NCBI GenBank assembly: GCA_000697335.1
Contig: JNEM01006504.1
Coordinates: forward strand, 1 to 16,634
Length of the DNA stretch: 16,634 bases
Direction of reading: 5' to 3'
Source of the DNA: Conidiobolus incongruus B7586
Lineage: Eukaryota; Entomophthoromycota; Entomophthoromycetes; Entomophthorales; Conidiobolaceae
Shown: positions 8,532 through 16,634 of the stretch, piece after piece
Layout: each line of letters starts with the position of its first letter
Numbering within the stretch: the stretch's first letter is position 1
Program-made: the position numbers and the translations under genes
Notes under the pieces: generated by a model
Database searches by the model: none
What the model was told of the DNA's origin: nothing
Seen by the model: the letters and a program-made list of their open reading frames with translations, nothing else

Positions 8532-11023
8532 TTTACTAAATCATATTTTGAGTACTTTTCTAACTACGATCTTTATTTATAAAACTTAATATAAAACACA
8601 ACAATATCATGATAAAATATCAAAATAAAAAAATATGATGATTTATATTTTATTTTAACTAATCAATTAATTTTGTATATTGAAACAACAATAATATATA
8701 CTAATAAGTTTATACCTTGAAATTGATATTAGGTTTTATCATTATTAATATAAAATAATAAACAATAAAGGAATTATATATGATAACTATTAGAATTGGC
8801 TGATATTATTATATAATCTTATGATTTTTAAAACTTAAGAAAAAAAATCCTATTTTAAAAATATTATTATCAAAATATATTGAGTTATACTGTGTATATA
8901 GTTTATATAATTTAAATATTCTATATTCTAATATAATTCATATATTAATAATGATTTTATTAGCGTAAATATAAAAATAGTAACAAGATAAATATTATAG
9001 TTTATTGATATATTTTCAAAGCATATATAATATATAGAAAGTGTAAATTTAAAAATATAATATTTCATTTAATAAATGTGAAATAATATGTGAATTCGAG
9101 TTATATTAATAAATATTAATATAGTATATATGACTTGATATTACATTTGAAATTAAAGTCCAAACAAATTACAATATAATAATTTTACTTAGTTAAAATA
9201 TAGTGCAATATCACTTGGTATGGAAAAAATATATAGATAAATTAAATTAATAAATTTTATAATTGAAGTTTAATAATATTTAACATATATAATAAATAAA
9301 TATATAAAATATGAAATTATTGAATATATATATATATATTTTTATATATTAAAATAGTTTCAAAATTCTTTTTATGGTATAAAAACCAAAAAATGAAATT
9401 ATTTATTGGATAATAATAAATATTTCATATTAGATTAAACTTATATTTATTAAATCAGTACAATATATCGTTTTCGTAATGTGTATAGTAATATTGAGTT
9501 TGGAATAATTAATTGAATTAATTAGTTCGTGATACCATTTTTAGCGACCATAATATGGGCTTGAATCTTATCCATGGCTTATAAGACTAATTCCTTATTT
9601 CTCCCGGTATTTTCATATTATGCATATCTTTTGCGTTTTCATTTCTCAATAGATTATCTAAATTGTTCAATTTGTGTAAATTATATATATTATAAATATT
9701 GATATTTGGTTATTATTAAATTATAAAAAAACAAATATTGATAAAATTAGAATTATACTGAATCATGATCAAGTTCATTCATGGTAAAAGTTTTGAGTAT
9801 GTTATCTAAATAGATGAATTATTAATTTTTTGGTAGCCACAATGTCAATTTAAACCAAAAAATTGTTTTTACTATATATTTTATTCCTAAAATCTCTTAT
9901 TTGTTATATTTTATCAGTACAAAAAATAAATATCAATGAATATATTAAATAAATCGCGTATTTGTGAATTATATCAAATTTTCATTTTCTTTGACTTAAT
10001 CATTGTTGATATTGTTATTTTCAAATATTAGATCTTATAATAAAAATATTTTGATTTCTCATTAGAATTATATATAAATTTGCCATATTTATCGCTTATT
10101 TAAAAATATAATTAGAATATTTTTATCTAATGCGGTCGGAAAATTTATTAATATTTAATAGTATCTTTCATAGAGTTAATGATATTAATTATTGAAATTT
10201 TGATTAATTTTGATATAGGATTTAAATTTTGATATTTATCTAAAATGATCAAAATAATTATTTCTCAATTAATCTTTTAACAATGATGATTTAACAATAT
10301 TAATAGTAGATTAATAACATAAATTACCAAAGGTTGGAAAAAACATAATTTGATACCCAGTTTCATGATATCAATTTAATGATTCGGCAAATTTATCAAT
10401 ATTTAGTTTAGAATGTAATGCTGGTGAATTGACGATTTGTGTTGAAATTTGGCTTATAAACAGTTCATTATCTCTTTTAGAAGTATAGTTATTTTTCAAT
10501 GAATTGCATTAACAATATTCAAGTCTTGAAATTAAGTTTACCATATTCACCAAAATAAAAATATTAATAAATTTCAATATTTACACTTTGGTTTTTGAAA
10601 CCAATCAAATTTACTTAATTCCTTAGATCCTATTAACCTCAACAGGTAATTCCATGTTTATGTCAAAATTACTTCAATAAATTTTCCAAGTTTAATTCAA
10701 CCCAAGTTGATAAATTATCTATATATAATATTAATATGGTTATAAAAATTAAATATTGGTTGATTGTTTAACTAAAAGTATACAGTTAAAATAATTATCC
10801 AAAGATTACATGAGTATAAGTTATGATTATCAACTTCGTTAATAAATCAACGTGTGGAAAATTAGAATTATCAATAATCAATATTAAATATAAGTAACGG
10901 ATTTATTACCAATCTAATGTATTCTAAAAACCGAAACGTAATACAAATAAGAATTCTAGCGTAGTCTCAGTTATCAATAATCGTATTTATTAATCTATCA
11001 ATTTAATTCCTTATTTATTCACT
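8532..11023. other. Spacer, right part: AT-rich, promoter side of right gene A
   Basis: About 2.5 kb without a supportable gene. An (AT)n run lies at about 9323-9340, the mirror palindrome AATTAATT-G-AATTAATT at about 9507-9523, and a mildly less AT-rich patch at 9530-9660. The last few hundred bases before 11024 must include the right gene A promoter; the leader directly before the ATG (TTAATTCCTTATTTATTCACT) is pyrimidine-rich and differs from the left copy's leader. Confidence 0.6.
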
Positions 11024-12025
11024 ATGCAATTGACTCTAATCACTTTAATCTTAATTACCGCTATTCAAGGACGTCCCACTGACAATCCTGAACTTGATTT
11101 GGATGTGACTACATTACTGGGTATCAACCAATACAACGATGATAGCGACCACACCCACGTAGTGGTCGATCTCGATGATGCTTTGGATGGTCGCAGAAAG
11201 AGTAAAGATAAGAAACCTGTTATTCATGTTGAAGGTGGTGATCTCATTGGTGGATATCATCCACATGAACATAACGAAAATGATATCGATGTCTATAGCA
11301 CTTTGGGTAGACATCCTGGAGAAATTGACTTGGATGAAATTTTCGTCAAGGCTCTCATTGGAGAAGATTACACCTTGGGTAATGGTAGAGGTAAGGCTAT
11401 AATTGATTTGACTGGTCACGATGGCTATGATGATCATCCTGAAGACTATGACAACGGCAATGTTGCTGATGTCGATATAAGCTTGGGAGATGAAGATCAC
11501 TATGGTCATGACGGACATGACGATGGAGGTAATGATGATGATGGTGATGGCGATGATGATGATAGTGACGAAGGTACTGGAGTTAGTGATTATAATCATG
11601 ATCGTGGTGATGATGGTGATGTACATGATGATGTACACGATAATGGACGTGGTGACTATAACTATGGTGGATATAGTGATGATTATAACCATGGATACAA
11701 TAGTTATGATTACTATCGCCCTCGTAGATATGACGACTACGACCATCATAAAGGATACGATCGCGATCATAGACGCGACTACGATGACTACAATCGCTAC
11801 AGATCTTATGATATCGGTTACAATAGAAGATTCTACGAGTACAGTCGCCAAAGAGACTATGATCGTGATTACGATCGCAGGAGTAACGATTATTACTACA
11901 GTAACAAGAGCTATGACGACAGTTATCACGGTCGTAAGGGATATGACCGCGACAATGACTACAACGGTCGCTACCGTGATGAAAAGGGATATGGTGAGGA
12001 TCGTCACAGATCCTATGATTACTAA
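11024..12025 (+). CDS. Gene A: secreted Asp/Tyr/Gly-rich protein (right copy)
   Basis: Intact 333-codon frame from ATG 11024 to TAA 12023-12025. The signal peptide is MQLTLITLILITAIQG, with cleavage likely around residues 16-17; the mature protein begins RPTDNPELDLD. Its layout matches the left copy: Val/Ile-Asp-Leu strands (20-160), Asp/Gly/His-rich middle (158-225) and Tyr/Asp/Arg-rich tail ending SYDY. Residues 112-129 (GEDYTLGNGRGKAIIDLT) resemble the unit junction of gene B. It has no cysteine after the signal. Relative to the left copy, codons 3-9 differ at 9 of 21 bases, then only the silent Ile codon at 11399-11401 differs. It has its own upstream region, so its expression may differ from the left copy. 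A surface, matrix or secreted role is inferred only from signal peptide and composition. Confidence 0.87.
   Translation: MQLTLITLILITAIQGRPTDNPELDLDVTTLLGINQYNDDSDHTHVVVDLDDALDGRRKSKDKKPVIHVEGGDLIGGYHPHEHNENDIDVYSTLGRHPGEIDLDEIFVKALIGEDYTLGNGRGKAIIDLTGHDGYDDHPEDYDNGNVADVDISLGDEDHYGHDGHDDGGNDDDGDGDDDDSDEGTGVSDYNHDRGDDGDVHDDVHDNGRGDYNYGGYSDDYNHGYNSYDYYRPRRYDDYDHHKGYDRDHRRDYDDYNRYRSYDIGYNRRFYEYSRQRDYDRDYDRRSNDYYYSNKSYDDSYHGRKGYDRDNDYNGRYRDEKGYGEDRHRSYDY
11530..11566 (+). repeat. GAT/GGT trinucleotide tract in gene A (right copy)
   Basis: A run of GAT, GGT and GGC codons encoding the Asp-Gly block near residues 170-183. It has the same length and sequence as the left-arm tract, which is notable for a slippage-prone repeat and fits recent homogenisation. 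Confidence 0.7.
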
Positions 12026-12069
12026 AATATACCTAGATTTATAGTCAATTATTTAATAATAATTATACT

Positions 12070-12085
12070 GAATAAATATTTATTC
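12070..12085. terminator. Palindromic poly(A) signal downstream of gene A (right copy)
   Basis: Perfect 16-bp palindrome GAATAAATATTTATTC, 45 bases after the gene A stop, giving AATAAA on both strands. It is the best candidate for the 3'-end signal. Confidence 0.45.
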
Positions 12086-12251
12086 ATGAATTTTTATATT
12101 TATTAATATATGAACTATATATTACAAATAGGTTAAATAACAATAATAAATTTGTATTATATCCTTAAAATAATATATGGATATATTCTTGGAAATATCT
12201 GTTAAAATTCTTAATAATTTTCAAGTTGAAAAATTTTAATATATTAATAAA

Positions 12252-12373
12252 TATACCAAATTTTTGAAATTTGTTAGTTTGTATTTTTTTTGAATAAAAA
12301 TAAAGTGATATTAATTTTACGAAATACCGTAATTATTATATATTTTATCATTTTTTTTTAAAAATTTGGTATA
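12252..12373. mobile_element. Candidate MITE-like element with 12-bp terminal inverted repeats (right arm)
   Basis: Twin of 4261-4382, duplicated with the arm rather than by a new insertion. The ends are TATACCAAATTTTT and AAAAATTTGGTATA, with TA as the possible target duplication. The same doubts apply. Confidence 0.35.
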
Positions 12374-13325
12374 AAAGTTAGAAATAATTAAATAATAGAT
12401 ATATTACTGGTATTCTCCTATACATCAATAAATATTACAATACAAATTGCCGTGTTATTTTAAATTCTAAATATATTAAATTTATCTATTCTTCAGAAAG
12501 TATAATTATATACAGCCATATCAATTAGTTTCGTGTTCGATTGAAAATAGAAATTTCAATTATCAATTGTTCTCTCAAGTAATATACTGTTTTGCATTGT
12601 TGATATATTATCTTTTCATTGATTTGGTAACTTGTAAATTTATAATTTGATTGTTATGAATATTGAGTTTTAAATTTATCATAATTGATATTAATATAGT
12701 GAAGGGAAATTGAATATAATTGTAAATTATAATATTTTTATACAAAGCCAATGCTAATATAATTGAATATTATATTAATGACAAATTTCATTACGAACTC
12801 TTTAGCACAATTTAGTATTTTTGGCAAAATTTTTTATTTAAAATATTTAATTAAACCGCACTAACTAAAATTAAACCAACCAAGCCTAATTTGACCAAAT
12901 TATAAATTTCTATTGACTGAAAACATACAAAATACCCTTAATCCTTATATTAATTAAATCTTACAACATCCGATTAATATATGTAAGAAACCAACAATTA
13001 AAATCAACCACTAACCGAATTAAATATTTACCAGTTTGAAAAAATATACCCATTATTTCAAGTAATTCTTGGTGATAGATCTGGGAGAGAAGACTAAAAT
13101 TAATTCATTATATCAAATTAATAATTGGGACTAAGTGATTTTTAGATCTCTTATATTATATTCAAAAAAAAGATAAAGAAAATAAGTAACTCTAATATTA
13201 AAATAACATGGTTTACTTCAAGGTGGTAATGAATCACAATTCTTTGATTTTAAATCATTTTTATTTATCTATGTCAACCTGATTGTCTTTACTTTATACA
13301 GTCAACATATATTTTGCTAAATCTT

Positions 13326-15194
13326 ATGATTTGTTTTAAGCTAGTGATTTGGATTGCAATTGGGACAATTCGATCAAATCCCACCAAGAAAGATGTTGGA
13401 CTCATGGTAGATTTAAATGCTATTGCTGCCGGCCATGGGAATTACGGAGACGATTCCAATCCCATTAAACCCAATGTTACGCAGTTGGTCTTTTGGACAA
13501 GAGTAAGAGGAGGACTACGAACAATATTGAAGGTAAAATGTATTTCGGGCCTATTGGTAATGATATTAAGTCGAGGAAATGTCAAAATCGTCCTGGTAGC
13601 AATATTAATGCGGCTGTAGATTTGGGGGAAAATGTGTGGGAAATTGCAAGCAGAAAAGGTAAAAGACCTTCTATGAACGATAATGATGGGAGTGAGGATA
13701 AAAGTGAAGATGGGCACACTCTGTTGGATGGAAGTATTGGTGACGTTGCTTTGGGCTTACTTGATACACTATACTTTGAAGATGCGACTGATGACTTTGA
13801 AGTTAACGATGATTCGTATAGTCATGGTAATTACTCAGTTGAGATCAATATAATTGTAGATCTTCTATAAGTTAACGATTATTCTGATGGTGAAGATAAT
13901 GTCATAATCAAAGTCCTAACAACCCAACATTTTTGGATCATTCCATTCCAAACATGAATCTTGCTGATATCGCTGTAGATGCTGTTGTCAATCTTCTTGA
14001 CCAAGATCATCACGATACCCCAATTGGAGAAGTAGGTTCTCAAGGTGATCTAAGTGGCGATGAATCGTTAGTTCGCGGGAATACTTTGGTCGACTTGGTC
14101 TTGGATTTGCTTGAAGTTGGTGATAGCAATGATGATAGTCCAATTGATATCACAGTAGATTCTATTGTTGATCTTCTTGACATAGATAATTACAATCCTG
14201 ATGTCAAGGCGATACTGGATATGAAGACACTCAAGCTGGTAGTGACTCCAAAGACCATAGTAACAGTCTTATTGCTTCAATTTTGAATCTTATTGACACT
14301 AAGGGTGGAAATAGCCCTACAAATATATCAGTTGATGCAATTGTTGACCTACTTAATGATAATCAACTAGATGATACTCAAGTAGGGGATGGAACATATA
14401 TTGGTGCCAACCCTTTAATCAAACTAAGCTTGGATCTTTTAAATCATAGTGATAAGGACGAAGGGAATAACCACATTAATATCGCAGTTAATACTGTTAT
14501 CGATCTTATTAACAGTGATAGCTACAATCCAAAAGGTAATACTGATGAACAATCAGAGGATACTCAAGTTGGTGATAATACTTACGACCTTGGTAACAGT
14601 CTAGTAGATTTAGTCTTAAATATTATTGACAAAAATGCTGGTAACGATCACACCAATTTAGTTGTAGATGTTGTAGTTGATCTTTTAAACGATCCAACTA
14701 GTTATGATTTAGAAAACAGTGGAAAGGAATCCGAAGGTGCAGGAGTCGATTGGGTTTCTTACAATTGTGGTGATATAATCAATCTTATATTGTATATTCT
14801 TAATAACGGTAACAGAATAGTTATATTAAATTTGGCCGATATTGCAATTGACTTGATTACTAATAATGACAACAATGATAATCAATCCAACAATTTAGAT
14901 CAAACTGAAGAGACTCAAGCTGGTGATAGTTGTTACTATCGTGGTAATAATTTAGTTGATATTGTTTTGGATTTATTATACGGTGATGACTCATCCAATT
15001 ATAATCAAAATGAAGGTGATCATAACTGTGATATCTGTTAGGATGAAACTGATATGGGTGATAATTCAATCGATAGAGGAAACGATGACAGTAACAATAA
15101 TGATCACAATGGAAATCACAGTAATTATGGTCATGATAAATATGATATAGAATATATCGATTATAATGATAGCCCCTATATTGAATATGATTAA
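13326..15194 (+). pseudogene. Gene B, secreted acidic repeat protein, broken (right copy)
   Basis: It starts at ATG 13326 with a signal peptide (MICFKLVIWIAIGTIRS) and an N-terminal segment, KKDVGLMVDLNAIAAG, that recalls the Val-Asp-Leu strands of gene A. Protein-like sequence continues to TAA 15192-15194, ending in an acidic Tyr-rich tail (SPYIEYD) like the SYDY end of gene A. The frame changes three times, at about 13469-13500, 13901-13955 and 14202-14220. Each step is equivalent to losing one base. There are in-frame stops at 13868-13870 (TAA) and 15039-15041 (TAG). The repeat pattern continues across each break, which shows they are lesions within one gene rather than separate genes. I saw no GT-AG intron that would explain them. 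All are shared with the left copy. A recently dead gene is the simplest reading; programmed frameshifting and stop readthrough is a remote alternative. Confidence 0.75.
13730..14990 (+). repeat. Diverged tandem protein repeats within gene B (right copy)
   Basis: Clear unit starts lie at 14077, about 14256, 14403, 14592, 14769 and 14943, so spacings are about 147-189 bases, mostly near 175 (about 58 codons). Each unit has GN-x-LVDLVLDLL, an acidic gap, I-x-I-x-VD-x-VVDLLN, then an acidic Asn/Ser-rich linker ending DTQ-x-GD-x-x-Y. Weaker units are visible upstream from about 13730 (GDVALGLLD, then NLADIAVDAVVNLL). The hydrophobic segments alternate Val/Ile/Leu with a fixed Asp, which suggests short strands or amphipathic helices. 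I know no named repeat family with this pattern. Confidence 0.75.
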
Positions 15195-15525
15195 TATAAC
15201 TTTAATCAATTCACTACCTATTATGTTTAGGTGCATTAATCAAACTAATTTTACTATTTAAATTCAAATAATATTATTATATCCTCTATCAAACTGGACA
15301 ATATTTTATGATAGTATAGTTATTTTCTATTATGAATAAAATATCAGAATATTATATAATTTCAATGATACATAAAATCACTTTCCATTAGTACATTAAA
15401 TGGAGGTATTGGTTGATAAAGAATTATTCAAACTAAATATTTCGTATATTATATAACCGATAAATTGTAAAATTAATATAGAATGGTGAAAATATTTCAA
15501 ATAAGATTCTTTTTACTCTAACTGA

Positions 15526-15571
15526 TTGAATCAATAAGATAACACTACATTTAATGTATTGATTGATTCAA
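15526..15571. repeat. Small hairpin (10-bp stem), right arm
   Basis: Twin of the left-arm hairpin: TTGAATCAAT pairs with ATTGATTCAA around a 26-base loop in the convergent intergenic region. Confidence 0.35.
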
Positions 15572-16335
15572 ACAATATATCTATATAATGATTACAAAAT
15601 TGAATAATATAACAATCACTGTGGAAATAGTGGTATTTAATTGATACTCAGTTATTAGAATTGAACAATGTTTATTAATGAGAAATATTTACAATATTAA
15701 TCAACCAACACTATAAACAATATCACATCAGTTCAGAAGAATTTACCATATAATGATTAATTACAATGAATATTGAATGTAAAAATGCCATTCCAAGCTA
15801 AAAAAACAGTTCATATTTTCAAATCCAGCAAATATTTGATTTAATTAACTTCTTGATCTGAATAATAACAATATTTATTATAATCAACATTTTGTTAATG
15901 TTTATAGCTATCTATAAAATATAAATTATAGTATCACAAACACTTAATTTTTTTCAATTTCATTATGTTCATTTTGAAAATTAAAGTTATATTCAAGTCA
16001 TTTTCAAGATGAAAGATTTGATATTATAAATTTAAATGCTTAAATAAACTATATTTTTAATTATAGGTTATAATATTTAATATTATTAAAGCAAAATATC
16101 AACTCAATACTATAATAAAATTATTGTAATATTAATTGAAATACTTGTTAAAAGATTCGTTTTTTAAATAAATTAAAATTGTTTTAAAAATATACTGTAT
16201 ACGAAAATATGAGGAAACAAATAATCTGAACAATGATTTATATATAACTCATAAGTTATGAATTTAAAATATAAATAATGTTGGAAATATATTTGATTAA
16301 TATTCTATCAATTTTATAATGAGCGTAAATTTTGT

Positions 16336-16341
16336 TTTATT
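16336..16341 (-). terminator. Poly(A) signal AATAAA of right wrbA
   Basis: AATAAA on the minus strand, 8 bases after the right wrbA stop, identical in position to the left copy. Confidence 0.5.
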
Positions 16342-16349
16342 AAAATACG

Positions 16350-16634
16350 TTAAGAAGCAGGAGCTCCATTAATGTATTGAGAAACGACCTTTGCAAAGTT
16401 TTCGCCTTGAGTTCTAGCAATATCCAATTCTTTTTCATTGGGCTGAAGTCTACCGTTACTACCGGCGACGACTGAAGCACCCCAAGGACTACCACCAAGG
16501 ACGGCATCGTCCAAATTCAAATGAGGATTGGTGTAACCCAAAGGAACGTAAATGATACCAAAGTGAGCAAAAGTGGTCAACATAGTCATATGAGTAGTTT
16601 CTTGACCACCGTGCTGAGTGTTAGAAGATACGAA
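16350..16634 (-). CDS. wrbA: WrbA/Pst2/Ycp4-type NAD(P)H:quinone oxidoreductase, C-terminal part (right copy)
   Basis: The same 94-residue C-terminal part as the left copy, identical in sequence, stop TAA at 16350-16352. It carries GGQETT, GGSPWGA and the C-terminal QG-x-x-FA helix motif of the flavodoxin-like quinone reductases. It is cut by the window edge at exactly the codon where the left copy is cut, so it cannot be told whether both copies are complete genes outside or whether the duplication ends inside the gene. It converges on gene B. Confidence 0.9.
   Translation of the reverse strand, partial: FVSSNTQHGGQETTHMTMLTTFAHFGIIYVPLGYTNPHLNLDDAVLGGSPWGASVVAGSNGRLQPNEKELDIARTQGENFAKVVSQYINGAPAS

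Larger units (their letters stand above)
12026..13325. other. AT-rich intergenic DNA between genes A and B (right arm)
   Basis: Mirror of 3309-4608. It is downstream of gene A and upstream of gene B, with no coding frame that I can support. It holds the gene A palindromic poly(A) signal at 12070-12085 and the MITE-like inverted repeat at 12252-12373. The gene B promoter should lie near its right end. Confidence 0.7.
15195..16349. other. AT-rich intergenic DNA between gene B and convergent wrbA (right arm)
   Basis: Mirror of 286-1440, between the 3' ends of two convergent genes. I see no coding frame or RNA gene in it. The only structured feature I could mark is the hairpin at 15526-15571, the twin of 1064-1109. 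Confidence 0.7.
11051..16634 (-). repeat. Right arm of giant inverted repeat (palindrome)
   Basis: Reverse-complement partner of 1-5583, one base longer because of A14606. It carries the same gene order in mirror image: gene A, gene B, then the convergent wrbA 3' part. Both arms stop at the same wrbA codon at the window edges, so either the window was cut to the repeat or the repeat runs on outside. The arm-to-spacer boundary is sharp at 11050/11051. Confidence 0.97.

Noticed and set aside
9480-9620. Possible tRNA or other RNA gene in a less AT-rich patch
   Set aside because: No T-arm consensus (GGTTCGAATCC-like) and no cloverleaf pairing could be found by eye.
11490-12044. 184-residue Met/Thr/Ile-rich frame overlapping gene A on the same strand (twin at 4590-5144)
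   Set aside because: A shifted reading of the same GAT/TAT repeats. Its low-complexity Met-Ile-Thr composition follows from ATG/ATT/ACT phases of the repeat.
13442-13717. 91-residue antisense frame over gene B (twin at 2917-3192)
   Set aside because: It lies opposite the conserved N-terminal part of gene B, has no recognisable motif, and is explained as a shadow of coding sequence.
13860-13980. Possible spliceosomal intron (CCTAAC branch-like word near 13915) that might remove the TAA of gene B
   Set aside because: Any GT-AG pair around it would also delete repeat-unit sequence that continues through the region, so the break is better read as a lesion.
1-16634. Whole palindrome as a read fold-back artefact
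   Set aside because: The arms enclose 5.4 kb of unique spacer and differ at the gene A start in a way that keeps coding, which a fold-back would not produce. It is not fully excluded without reads.
1-16634. CRISPR array, integrase, LTR element or virus-derived gene
   Set aside because: I saw no direct-repeat array, no reverse transcriptase, integrase or capsid-like motifs, and no long terminal direct repeats in either strand.

Overview
The window is a giant inverted repeat. Bases 1-5583 and 11051-16634 are reverse complements of each other across about 5.58 kb. Comparing most of the arms by eye I found only two differences: one single-base indel (left about 2028/2029, right A14606) and one synonymous substitution (5233/11401). 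Between the arms lies a non-duplicated, extremely AT-rich spacer of about 5.4 kb. The organism is a eukaryote with standard stop codons: genes are single and widely spaced, intergenic DNA is far more AT-rich than coding DNA, AATAAA-type signals follow the stops, and two proteins carry secretory signal peptides. The flavodoxin-like quinone reductase resembles the fungal Pst2/Ycp4/WrbA group, so an AT-rich fungus, perhaps an early-diverging lineage, is my best guess at low to moderate confidence.

Each arm carries the same three loci. Reading inward from the window edge they are: the 3' part of a WrbA-type NAD(P)H:quinone oxidoreductase (points inward, cut by the window edge); gene B, a secreted repeat protein that is broken in both arms; and gene A, an intact secreted 333-residue Asp/Tyr/Gly-rich protein. 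Genes A and B point outward, towards the window edges, and B converges on wrbA. The two gene A copies are therefore head to head, about 5.4 kb apart, each with its own upstream region.

The most informative point is where arm identity stops. It ends inside the signal-peptide codons of gene A. Codons 3-9 differ at 9 of 21 bases between the copies, yet both still encode a start and a hydrophobic signal peptide, and everything downstream is essentially identical for 5.58 kb. This fits an older inverted duplication whose arms were recently homogenised by gene conversion that stopped just short of the start codon. It fits poorly with a simple read fold-back artefact.

Genes A and B appear to be distant members of one undescribed secreted family, sharing a G-[ED]-x-Y-x-L-G-N motif followed by hydrophobic Val/Ile-Asp-Leu segments. 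Gene B is built of about 58-residue tandem units (GN-x-LVDLVLDLL, then I-x-IAVD-x-VVDLLN, then DTQ-x-GD). It carries three frame changes and two in-frame stops in both arms, plus one more frame change in the left arm only. The function of this family cannot be told from the sequence. The spacer has no convincing intact gene, only two less AT-rich islands (6660-6993 and 8300-8531) that look like gene relics.
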